Shown here: in pieces, positions 8,278 to 15,714 of the stretch
How the letters are laid out: each line of letters starts with the position of its first letter
Position numbering within the stretch: position 1 is the stretch's first letter
From: Gammaproteobacteria bacterium RIFCSPHIGHO2_02_FULL_42_13
Lineage (GTDB): Bacteria; Pseudomonadota; Gammaproteobacteria; UBA12402
DNA: 27,139 nucleotides
Assembly (NCBI GenBank): GCA_001801405.1
Contig: MGXQ01000047.1
Span: 1 to 27,139, forward strand
Direction: 5' to 3'
Position numbers and translations under genes: made by a program
The notes under the pieces: generated by a model
The model's input: the letters and a program-made list of their open reading frames with translations, nothing else
Told to the model about the DNA's origin: nothing
The model's database searches: none

Positions 8278-8621
8278 GGCGAAGCGTTCTCCTTAACCGG
8301 TTGTTTCACATCCGAATATAGCATAACGGTAAATTCACCTTCGGCATCCTTAAAATCTACTGCGGAAGGCGTAATCGCCATCACCGTTATGTTGTCAACG
8401 GCATCCCCTGCCTGTAAATACTGCCCATTGACCACCGCAATATTTCTATCCAATGAAGATAAAATGGCGCTCAATGTCACCTTGGATCGATCACTAATGG
8501 ATGCGGAAGCATCTGCAAAAGAATTTATACCTGATGGTTGTGTCGGATCACGCCACCCAAAGCTCGTGGCAACCAGCAAGAGTAACGGCATGCTAATGAT
8601 GATACAAACATGCATCTTCAT
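8274..8621 (-). CDS. mshK: MSHA biogenesis protein MshK
   Basis: A 115-residue exported protein in the mshK position between mshJ and mshL, overlapping both neighbours by 4 bases (ATGA at each end). A signal peptide covers about residues 1-22 and is followed by RDPTQPSG, a proline motif typical of MshK/PilP-like proteins. The remainder is a small beta domain (AILSSLDRNIAVVNGQYLQAGDAV) like the periplasmic part of PilP/GspC. The likely role is linking the inner-membrane complex to the secretin. The sequence itself is poorly conserved, so the call leans on position, length and the DPTQP motif. Confidence 0.82.
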   Translation of the reverse strand: MKMHVCIIISMPLLLLVATSFGWRDPTQPSGINSFADASASISDRSKVTLSAILSSLDRNIAVVNGQYLQAGDAVDNITVMAITPSAVDFKDAEGEFTVMLYSDVKQPVKENASP

Positions 8622-9388
8622 ACGACACCTCCCTTCGAATCGGACGATGACATCGCCTGCGTCTCCCGATTTTTCGATGTATCCTCATTGTCGGGTTTAG
8701 TATATTGCACCAATGTGTGCACACGCAATGTCACCTGCGCCTCGGGATATGTCGTCACGTCATAGTCCAAGCTATCCCATAACACCCGCCATTTTTTGGT
8801 GTTCTCCAGCGCTTGTAAATATTTTAACGTATCCGCATAGCTCCCCTGAAAAATAAACTCGATGCCCTGCTGCAGCAACATGTAATCTTCAGCGGATACT
8901 TCTCCCTTCGGTGATGCAAGATTTTGAGCTGGCAAATTTTTCAAGCTAACAAATTTTAAATGTCCTTCGTTTTTTAACACTGTTTTTAATAACTCTACCA
9001 TTTGATTAGCCGGCACTACGCTCCCCGTGATTTTTGCAATATGCGCATCCAACTCCGTTAATTTTGTCTGCAATGTGTTTTGTTGCTGCAATTGTTTCAA
9101 TCCTTCCTCCCCAGCCAACAACCCTTTATATTTTCCTTGAAACGACTCTAATTGCTTGGTTTGCGTATCCAGCTGAACGGTCAGCTGTTTTTTTGCTTGC
9201 GTAATAGACGAAAAAAATAACAAATACCAGATGGATAAAATCAAAAATATCGATACCATTAAGATAACACGTCTCTCACTCAACGTTCCCGCATCAATGC
9301 GCTTGGCGAGAGAATGCAAAGCATTTTCATGACTCCCCCATGCGGCTGTCGTCGCCCGACTGTTTATCCTTGTTGAACTACTGCTCAT
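8618..9388 (-). CDS. mshJ: MSHA biogenesis protein MshJ (PilO-like)
   Basis: A 256-residue bitopic inner-membrane protein. A cytoplasmic N-terminus of about 40 residues is followed by one membrane helix (about 41-62), a coiled coil (about 65-125, with QLDTQTKQLESFQGKYKGLL) and a periplasmic ferredoxin-like domain. The segment GIEFIFQGSYADTLKYLQALE matches the PilO/MshJ fold, and VTLRVHTLVQYTK is a late strand. With the PilN-like protein it forms the alignment subcomplex. The tail after residue 235 is Ser/Asp-rich and probably disordered. It lies 17 bases behind the PilN-like gene with a GAGG ribosome site. Confidence 0.88.
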   Translation of the reverse strand: MSSSSTRINSRATTAAWGSHENALHSLAKRIDAGTLSERRVILMVSIFLILSIWYLLFFSSITQAKKQLTVQLDTQTKQLESFQGKYKGLLAGEEGLKQLQQQNTLQTKLTELDAHIAKITGSVVPANQMVELLKTVLKNEGHLKFVSLKNLPAQNLASPKGEVSAEDYMLLQQGIEFIFQGSYADTLKYLQALENTKKWRVLWDSLDYDVTTYPEAQVTLRVHTLVQYTKPDNEDTSKNRETQAMSSSDSKGGVV

Positions 9389-9405
9389 CCTTATCCTCTG
9401 CCTTA

Positions 9406-10020
9406 CTATTCTGTATTCAATATAAAACTAATTTCTTTTTGTGCAGGCGCTGTTTTTTTTGGATCGTCCGGTATTTTAATCATTTCAGATAACTTTAATT
9501 TTTTTGAACCAAATGCCTTACTATCATGTAAATTCTTCATAAAGCTTAAAATATCGTCGGTACGAAACGCCAAACCGGTCAGCTTTACATAATCTCCTCC
9601 CGCTTGTAAACTAATCTTATCCAACCAAACATTCGACACAATACCTCGGCCTAACTCATCAAAATAGGATGAGAACCCCTTTCCACTAGATATCTCCGAT
9701 TGGTTTAACCCAGATAAAACCAACTGTCTTAATCCCACCGCTTTTTCTAACTTTTTGATTTGCCCTGCTAAATTATCCTCCGCTACTTTGTTGGCTTCCC
9801 CTTTTTTTCCATTTTCCAGTATCGATGCTTCTATCATCGATTGTTCAGCGTGCAAAGCAATCAAACGTTTACTCAACATCTGTTTTTGCACAAACATATA
9901 ACCATAAACTAATAGCAATATCATCAGAAACAAAGCATTGATTTTTAAAATACTCATCGAGCATAGCTTTACATTTTCGACCGTTGGGATGATCCGAGCT
10001 AAATTAATGCGCTGATTCAT
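9406..10020 (-). CDS. PilN-like pilus alignment protein (MshI2 type)
   Basis: A 204-residue bitopic protein beginning QRINLARIIP, a variant of the PilN N-terminal INLLPWR motif that docks onto the PilM-like partner. One membrane helix lies at about 27-45, then a coiled coil (about 50-95) and a periplasmic domain in which VWLDKISLQAGGDYVKLTGLAFRTDDILSFMKNL is a clear PilN signature. Its first 17 bases overlap the end of the short MshI C-terminal gene, so the two are translationally linked. In some MSHA loci this gene is called mshI2; I leave the symbol blank because naming varies. Confidence 0.85.
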   Translation of the reverse strand: MNQRINLARIIPTVENVKLCSMSILKINALFLMILLLVYGYMFVQKQMLSKRLIALHAEQSMIEASILENGKKGEANKVAEDNLAGQIKKLEKAVGLRQLVLSGLNQSEISSGKGFSSYFDELGRGIVSNVWLDKISLQAGGDYVKLTGLAFRTDDILSFMKNLHDSKAFGSKKLKLSEMIKIPDDPKKTAPAQKEISFILNTE

Positions 10021-10390
10021 CGTCGTCCCCTACTGATTTTTCATTCAATCCCAAAATACCTCCCCATAAGGCGAAACAGTCCATTTGATAATCTAAATCT
10101 AAATTTTCCTTTCCCTGTAAAATCTTTTGAACATCGAGCACATCAATCGGCATGGGCATCTGTTGCTTGATTTCTGCCAACACCTTTGGCTGCTCCGAAA
10201 AAATGGGATCTAAAATCAATTTCTCAGGAGGCACAATTCCTAATTGCGTACGACAAAATTCTATCGAACTCTGTAACTCTGACACGATATCTTTAATGCT
10301 TTGTGCAGAAAATTGAGATATCAATTGACGTTTGGACATTGTCTCTCCATCCGAGCCATGCAATTCATTCGGCTGATTATCGTTATTCAT
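10004..10390 (-). CDS. MshI C-terminal piece, separate gene (PilM-like fold)
   Basis: A 128-residue cytoplasmic protein starting at the ATG at 10390, directly after a strong AAGGAGGG site. A longer version from 10432 would bypass that site and is less likely. The segment IKDIVSELQSSIEFCRTQLGIVPPEKLILDP, followed by a predicted strand-helix stretch, matches the second half of PilM/MshI proteins: a long helix before the last subdomain. No ATPase N-half is present. The preceding gene holds that N-half, so the actin-like fold appears divided between two polypeptides. The start overlaps the upstream stop by 8 bases in a different frame. A recent frameshift is possible, but the good ribosome site argues for a real gene. 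Confidence 0.7.
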   Translation of the reverse strand: MNNDNQPNELHGSDGETMSKRQLISQFSAQSIKDIVSELQSSIEFCRTQLGIVPPEKLILDPIFSEQPKVLAEIKQQMPMPIDVLDVQKILQGKENLDLDYQMDCFALWGGILGLNEKSVGDDDESAH

Positions 10391-11738
10391 CCCGCCCTCC
10401 TTCTGATGACTGACGATGTTTTTGATCTGCAATCAATTCCGAAAACGAACCTGTCGTGGGCTCATCGGATGCAATATTGCCTAAATTCATCGATGATTCA
10501 TCCGGTTCATTCTCCGCGGGGATCGCAGCAATTTCTGGCGGCGAGCTCTCCGATATATCATCACGATTGCGTTCTGCAGAAGGCGATGTCGCAGGAGACT
10601 CCACAATCGGTGGTGCATTAAAAACAGGGGTTTCATACAATAAAAAACTGACACCACCCGAAATATTGGGTGATAAACGACCCACTAATCGACCCGCTGA
10701 ATTAGCGTCTGGCACTACATCATCAATCACTGGCAAATCATCAACGGGGGTTTCTACCGATGCTTCATCGACCACTGAAATGGACTCTTCCAAGGGCAAT
10801 TCTGTCGACTCCATCGTAGTCTTTGACTCTGACTGCGCTTCCGGAAATTCTTCCACAGACGAAAATGGGGCATCCGATGCAACCTTGGCGGACGACATTG
10901 CATCGACTACTGGAACAGTTGTCGGCGACGGTGTTGGTTCGTCGACTTTTGCTTCACTCATCGACTCCACTTCAGGATAATCATCATTGTTTTCATTTGC
11001 CGTCTCAATCGGTTTTTCTGTCTTCTGTTCGCCATTATCCACTAATGGCAATTCACCATCGAGCGTCTCTCGCATGTCATCACTTGAAGGAATCTCAAAA
11101 CCATCGGCATCCGATACTAAACAACGCTCTAATACAAGCATATGATTATGAATCGCAATAACATGGGGGCCCTGCAAACTCATCAATAAGGAGGCTATTC
11201 CTTTACTACCTTCATTATTTAAGCCATTTAATGCATGCGTCATAGCAAGTTCTAGAATATCAACAGCGACTAACTTTAAACCCACTTCTTGAATTAAATC
11301 CGCGATCGTTTTTAAGAAAGATAGCCGTACAACGATAACATAGGTTTTAGCCGTTCGTCCTGATTGCATCGGCGCATCAAATACATCTATTCCGACGTCG
11401 TCCGCAGGAAAATCAACAAAATCCAACGCCACCCAGCGACAAGCCTGCTGCAACTCCGCTTTATCCACCTCAGGCGTATCAATCAACAACAAACGATAAT
11501 CGCTAGGCTGTAACACACAGACACAATCCAAACCGGTTAATTCATTTTCACTAACATAGCTTTGCAGAATATTTTTTTTCTGATCAGAATCTGAACACTT
11601 AAGGAACGTCGCATGATTTAACACAAAACCATCTTGATCGGGCAAAAAATGCGCAATCAAGATCCCATCGGGTCTAAAGGTGAGACTCACCTTCCCTGGT
11701 AACTTTTTGCGTGTGTATTTTTTTAACAATTTCCACAT
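10383..11738 (-). CDS. mshI: MshI N-terminal part with long acidic tail (PilM-like)
   Basis: A 451-residue protein. Residues 1-215 match the first half of MshI/PilM proteins, the actin-like cytoplasmic scaffold that binds PilN: VSLTFRPDGILIAHF, the VLQPSDYRLLLIDTPEV segment, the ACRWVALDFVDFP helix and VAVDILELAMTHALN. From about 215 to the end lie some 237 residues of Ser/Thr/Glu/Pro/Asp-rich, low-complexity acidic sequence with no visible fold. The second half of the PilM fold is missing here and appears in the next gene. The length is near normal for MshI only because the tail replaces the missing half. It lies 132 bp after pilT; no convincing promoter was found in that gap. Confidence 0.78.
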   Translation of the reverse strand: MWKLLKKYTRKKLPGKVSLTFRPDGILIAHFLPDQDGFVLNHATFLKCSDSDQKKNILQSYVSENELTGLDCVCVLQPSDYRLLLIDTPEVDKAELQQACRWVALDFVDFPADDVGIDVFDAPMQSGRTAKTYVIVVRLSFLKTIADLIQEVGLKLVAVDILELAMTHALNGLNNEGSKGIASLLMSLQGPHVIAIHNHMLVLERCLVSDADGFEIPSSDDMRETLDGELPLVDNGEQKTEKPIETANENNDDYPEVESMSEAKVDEPTPSPTTVPVVDAMSSAKVASDAPFSSVEEFPEAQSESKTTMESTELPLEESISVVDEASVETPVDDLPVIDDVVPDANSAGRLVGRLSPNISGGVSFLLYETPVFNAPPIVESPATSPSAERNRDDISESSPPEIAAIPAENEPDESSMNLGNIASDEPTTGSFSELIADQKHRQSSEGGRDE

Positions 11739-11870
11739 TTACTTCTACTTCCCTATAAACATGTCCTTGTATCTTTAATATAGAGGGAAGTCAGTAAAAA
11801 AGCCACCACTTAGACTCATTAACTCACTGAAAAGCTTACTCAATTTCGTAAAAAAACAAAGCTCAATTAT

Positions 11871-12923
11871 TTATGATTTCTCAATTTCTGCACCATGCAA
11901 TACTTGTTGATGCTTGGTAAGAATCATGGGATCAATTAATCCTTTCTGCACGAGCTCATCCAAATTCTGCTCGAGCGTATGCATGCCTAATTTATCACTG
12001 GTTTGAATGACAGAATAAATTTGCGGAATTTTATCTTCACGAATCAAATTACGCACCGCTGAATTCGCAATCAACACTTCATGTGCCGCCAAACGACCGC
12101 CTTTTTTACTTTTTAGTAACGTTTGCGCGATGATCGCACGCAACGATTCCGATAACATCGAGCGAATCAAATCTTTTTCGCCACTCGGAAACACATCGAT
12201 AATACGGTTAATACTTTTAGCAGCAGAACTGGTATGCAACGTCGCAAAAACCAAATGCCCCGTTTCGGCCGCTGTCAACGCCAATCGAATCGTTTCTAAA
12301 TCGCGCATTTCCCCCACCAAAATGACATCGGGATCTTCACGCAATGCGGCACGCAATGCATCTGAAAATGAAGCCGTATTTTGATGAATTTCACGTTGCT
12401 GAATCAAACATTTTTTGCTCTCGTGAAAAAATTCAACAGGATCTTCCAGCGTTAAAATATGATCTGAGCGCGTTTGATTCACGCGATTAATCATTGCTGC
12501 TAACGTTGTACTTTTACCACTACCGGTGGGACCCGTCACGAGCACAATACCATTTGGCAAATCACAAAAATTAACAAAAGAGGCTGGCATACCTAGCTCT
12601 TCTAGCGTTGGAATTTTATAAGGAATCGTACGAAACGCAACGCTAATGCCTCGCATTTGATGAAAAATATTCACACGAAATCGTGCTAATTTCGATAATG
12701 ACACCGACAAATCCACTTCGAATTGCTGTTTCACTAATTCAAATTGTCTATCGGTCAACAGTTGTTTGAGCATCTCAACAATGATATTTTCTTTTAACAT
12801 TGTCTCGCCCTTGACGATCTGTAAATCGCCATTTTTACGAATAATGGGCGGCAACCCAGTTGACAAATGCAAATCCGACGCATTTTGTTCAGCGGTATAA
12901 TTCAGTAATTCTTTAATATCCAT
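11871..12923 (-). CDS. pilT: Pilus retraction ATPase PilT
   Basis: A 350-residue hexameric ATPase that would depolymerise pilins during retraction. Walker A is GPTGSGKS (131-138), Walker B includes VILVGEMRD (200-208), and the His box is ATLHTSSA (227-234). AVRNLIRE (289-296) corresponds to the PilT-specific AIRNLIRE retraction motif, which favours PilT over PilU or PilB. I start at the ATG at 12923, behind an AGGATGGGA site, because the predicted promoter lies between it and the more distal ATG at 12989. A pilT gene inside an MSHA locus is not the Vibrio arrangement, where retraction relies on pilT elsewhere. Confidence 0.9.
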   Translation of the reverse strand: MDIKELLNYTAEQNASDLHLSTGLPPIIRKNGDLQIVKGETMLKENIIVEMLKQLLTDRQFELVKQQFEVDLSVSLSKLARFRVNIFHQMRGISVAFRTIPYKIPTLEELGMPASFVNFCDLPNGIVLVTGPTGSGKSTTLAAMINRVNQTRSDHILTLEDPVEFFHESKKCLIQQREIHQNTASFSDALRAALREDPDVILVGEMRDLETIRLALTAAETGHLVFATLHTSSAAKSINRIIDVFPSGEKDLIRSMLSESLRAIIAQTLLKSKKGGRLAAHEVLIANSAVRNLIREDKIPQIYSVIQTSDKLGMHTLEQNLDELVQKGLIDPMILTKHQQVLHGAEIEKS

Positions 12924-12960
12924 ATTCCCATCCTGCCAAAAAACACAGTAACTACTTATC

Positions 12961-12989
12961 AATATACGCAAGAATATTTCGGGTTGCAA
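12961..12989 (-). promoter_or_regulatory. Promoter upstream of pilT
   Basis: The minus strand has TTGCAA (12989-12984), a 17-base spacer and TATATT (12966-12961). The transcription start would be near 12954, about 30 bases before the chosen pilT ATG and downstream of the alternative ATG at 12989. That supports the shorter PilT and possible separate control of pilT and the assembly genes behind it. Confidence 0.5.
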
Positions 12990-13022
12990 GCGTCCCTAAC
13001 TCGCGTATGCATATTGTTATGT

Positions 13023-14612
13023 TTAATCGGTTAACATCCTCAATTTTCCAAACGCATTAATCGTAAAGGAAACACCGTATAAATTCACACTAGGCGCCCC
13101 CAATGCAGGATCGACCTTCGTCCATCGTACCCCATTCCAACGTGCAAACGTTCGCACATTTCCCACCGCCCAACAAGCATCCGTCTTCAAACAAGAAATA
13201 TCGTATAACGCTTGTTTGAGATTTGAATCCACAATCGACTCATCATTCACCCAGCTCGTTCCATTCCAGTGCACTAAAGTCGATCTTCCTTGCTGTCCTC
13301 CCACCGCCCAACAATCATCGAAAGCCGAACAACTGACACCATTATACGTCGTATTGGGTATATCTGCTGATGTTATCTGCTGCAACCAAATAATCCCATT
13401 ATAGTATAAAAATGTTTTACCCTGCCCCACCGCAAAACACTTGGTGAAATTGTTAGAGTTAACACACGCCACCGCCTCTAAATCTCTATTGGGCAATATA
13501 CTTATTATATCGCGAGACCAATTCGCTCCATTCCATCGCATGAGTAATGATCGACCATCCTCTTTATTACCCACTGCCCAACAATCATTACTATTGACAC
13601 AGCTAATGTCATTAATCGGTGCGAGCACACCATTTACCGAAACAGGACTCCAGCTTCCATTAGTGTAATGTACAAATGTTGCTGAATCCCCGACCGCCCA
13701 ACAATCACTACCATTAACACAAGTGACCGCGTTTAAATTTTCATTCGGCACTCCCAGCGCTGGAAAATCCGCCCAATTCGCACCGTCCCAATGAATAATC
13801 AACCCATGCCCATCCTCGCGATTACCCACTGCCCAACCATCGGTTAAAGAATTAATAACCACATCGTTTAATCGCACGTTACTCACACCAGGATAACCGT
13901 TAGCATCCGGCATCTGATTCCAAATAGAACCATTCCATCCAAAAATTGTTTCAACATTTGATGTATCACCCACAATCCACGCGCCGCCAAACCCAAACGT
14001 CATACTTTCACTCACTTGTCTTTCGGCAATGGGAGTTGTTGCATTCGGCACATCACCCGTCACGGTGACCTGACAAATATTTTGCATCAATGTGGCACCT
14101 ACTGTATGGGCAGCCGCAGTCGTGTCTGCTCGAGCGCGCCGCACATTGGTTAAACAGGGCGCCACCCCGCAAACAGCAGCGCTCTGTGAAGTGCTACTAT
14201 AATCAATAGATTCATTGTCAATGATCACTCGCCCCATCGACGCATAGCCCGTCAATGTACTCACCGGAATCGTTGTCGCGCTATTGCTGATATTGCTCGT
14301 CAATGTTGCCCGCGTACTGGGCACAAATGAAGTCGCCGTTGCAGTAAACACCCCTGCGCCAAAAGGAATATTGGTTAACAATGGATGTCCCTTAACAGCA
14401 TTACAAGCGACATATTCTAACTGCATTGCATAGATCGCTCTCTCCAATCCCGATTCAGCAATATAATAGGCGCGCATCGCATCCAATTGATTTGCCATCG
14501 ATCGAGAATTAGTGATCACGACATAAGAAACGGTTGCAGCCAACAAGCCCACCACGACAATAATAATCACGGCACTAATTAACAAAAACCCTTGTTGTGC
14601 TTTTCTCAACAT
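13023..14612 (-). CDS. MshP/PilX-like minor pilin with C-terminal propeller-like repeats
   Basis: A 529-residue protein. The N-terminus, QQG then FLLISAVIIIVVVGLLAATV, is a class III-like pilin signal with Gly at -1 but Ser in place of Glu5, as in GspK-type tip subunits. The YIAESGLERAIY helix fits PilX/MshP proteins. Residues 110-170 hold a module reading VIIDNESIDYSS ... VRRARADTTAAAH. From about 211 onward seven repeats of 40-49 residues each carry a WAVG motif (211, 260, 305, 345, 393, 435, 481) and usually a WNGxxW stretch. Five are preceded by Cys pairs (298/304, 338/344, 383/392, 428/434, 474/480). I infer a seven-bladed beta-propeller, perhaps an adhesin at the pilus tip. It directly follows the MshO-like gene (TAAATG), in the mshP position. 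Confidence 0.8.
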   Translation of the reverse strand: MLRKAQQGFLLISAVIIIVVVGLLAATVSYVVITNSRSMANQLDAMRAYYIAESGLERAIYAMQLEYVACNAVKGHPLLTNIPFGAGVFTATATSFVPSTRATLTSNISNSATTIPVSTLTGYASMGRVIIDNESIDYSSTSQSAAVCGVAPCLTNVRRARADTTAAAHTVGATLMQNICQVTVTGDVPNATTPIAERQVSESMTFGFGGAWIVGDTSNVETIFGWNGSIWNQMPDANGYPGVSNVRLNDVVINSLTDGWAVGNREDGHGLIIHWDGANWADFPALGVPNENLNAVTCVNGSDCWAVGDSATFVHYTNGSWSPVSVNGVLAPINDISCVNSNDCWAVGNKEDGRSLLMRWNGANWSRDIISILPNRDLEAVACVNSNNFTKCFAVGQGKTFLYYNGIIWLQQITSADIPNTTYNGVSCSAFDDCWAVGGQQGRSTLVHWNGTSWVNDESIVDSNLKQALYDISCLKTDACWAVGNVRTFARWNGVRWTKVDPALGAPSVNLYGVSFTINAFGKLRMLTD

Positions 14613-15086
14613 TTAAAAATTCCTCGGGGAAATCGTTGTTTTCAACGTAACACTCTGTGTTCCCAGCGTCACGCCAACCGTCACGGTAATATAACGCACC
14701 TCCGTACTCGTTGCGGTCACATTGTAATTGGCATCATAATAACTAAACACCAAGCTCGTCACTGAATCCGCCAGCGGTTGCAAATTACGCATCAAGGTAT
14801 TTCCCGATAATGAATAAGTAATTTTGTTACCAAACACATCGGCAAACTTGATGGTATTCGCACCCAAACTTAAATCATTCGCCGCATTGGATCGAATGGT
14901 GCGAATGTCGCTTGTTATTTTCGTCAAAATCGCACGCGCTTGAGAATCAATCGTACCCAAATCATATTGCGCAAATGTACCCTTAAACGCTTGATACATG
15001 ATATTCGCCGAAATCATCGCCACAATCGATAAGACGATGATCACGACAATCAGCTCAATCAATGTAAACGCTTTCTTCTTAACCAT
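14613..15086 (-). CDS. mshO: MshO-like minor pilin
   Basis: A 157-residue prepilin with leader MVKKKA and then FTLIELIVVI. Ala precedes the cleavage site and Glu5 is present. The segment DSQARAILTKITSDIRTIRSN is typical of MshO/PilW/GspJ minor pilins, in which this helix packs on the fibre. The rest is a beta-rich domain with no Cys pair. Minor pilins of this type prime fibre assembly with the MshD- and MshP-like partners. The ATG overlaps the preceding stop as TGATG. The order D-O-P matches the Vibrio msh locus. The symbol rests on order and general resemblance. Confidence 0.75.
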   Translation of the reverse strand: MVKKKAFTLIELIVVIIVLSIVAMISANIMYQAFKGTFAQYDLGTIDSQARAILTKITSDIRTIRSNAANDLSLGANTIKFADVFGNKITYSLSGNTLMRNLQPLADSVTSLVFSYYDANYNVTATSTEVRYITVTVGVTLGTQSVTLKTTISPRNF

Positions 15087-15466
15087 CAGTAATTCGCCAC
15101 CAAGCGTTCTAATGTTGCACTCCCCTCCCCACTCACCTTCACCGTAATATCTTTATAGTTTGCATTGCCACCCCAATTACCAACAATATTAGATAAAACA
15201 GTAAACCCTGCTGGTACAGCGCAAACGGCCAAGCCGGGTGAACCCACACACGGATCAACGGTGCTGGTAAACCCATAAACTTCTTTCGAGCCCACAATTA
15301 ATTCCATCCGCTGTTGCGCTAATTCAGATGCACGAGCAGAATTTTGAATATCCGGTGCAGAATGCAAAGAAACATAAAAAGCAGACAAAATGCCAACGCC
15401 CAAAAAAGACATGATTGTAATAAAAAGAATCAGCTCTATAAGTGTAAATCCATTTTGTCTCTGCAT
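15086..15466 (-). CDS. mshD: MshD-like minor pilin (PilV/GspI type)
   Basis: A 126-residue prepilin starting at the ATG at 15466, which gives the leader MQRQNG before FTLIEL. The ATG at 15496 would only add a Cys-rich extension, and GAGGGA lies at good distance before 15466. Glu5 is present, and RASELAQQRMELI resembles the ELAQxxxE helix of PilV/GspI/MshD proteins. Two Cys (in DPCVG and AVCAV) may form a disulfide. It is the first gene of the minor pilin block and so probably of the whole pilus locus. It may initiate the tip complex together with the following two genes. Confidence 0.75.
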   Translation of the reverse strand: MQRQNGFTLIELILFITIMSFLGVGILSAFYVSLHSAPDIQNSARASELAQQRMELIVGSKEVYGFTSTVDPCVGSPGLAVCAVPAGFTVLSNIVGNWGGNANYKDITVKVSGEGSATLERLVANY

Positions 15467-15587
15467 ATCAATCCCTCTATTACAGCATACACACACTATT
15501 CTAAGTCGTCGATATGATTTTTATTGGCTATCTCGCTTTTTTCCTCTACAATGATCATTTTTTAGCAAATTACTCTTGCAGCGTGAG

Positions 15588-15678
15588 GCGATGTCTTGTT
15601 CAAACCTTTGTGAGGCCAGGGATGGCCGAACAAGAGCGTACAGGGACGTATTTACAGCGTGTTTGAAAAAGACATCGC
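15588..15678. repeat. 91-bp palindromic intergenic repeat
   Basis: The ends pair as an inverted repeat: GCGATGTC at 15588-15595 with GACATCGC at 15671-15678, and TTCAAAC at 15599-15605 with GTTTGAA at 15661-15667. The interior contains GGCCAGGGATGGCC, itself a small palindrome. Gene finders tend to call spurious short ORFs in elements of this type. It sits between the pilus locus and the helicase gene, which are divergent. Confidence 0.65.
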
Positions 15679-15714
15679 CGATTAAAGCGCAATAACAATT
15701 CTCTGGATTTCGGA

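Noticed and set aside
10383..10432. Programmed frameshift joining the two MshI parts
   Set aside because: No slippery heptamer is seen, and the second part has a strong independent AAGGAGGG site and ATG.
10456..10980. 174-codon Ser/Asp-rich frame opposite the mshI tail
   Set aside because: It is a mirror of the low-complexity acidic coding region on the other strand; there is no start signal.
11739..11870. Promoter or terminator between pilT and mshI
   Set aside because: Some AT-rich -10-like strings and a T-run are present, but no paired -35 or convincing stem.
12923..12989. Longer PilT N-terminus (22 extra residues from 12989)
   Set aside because: The predicted promoter lies inside this extension, the added residues do not resemble PilT, and the ATG at 12923 has the better ribosome site.
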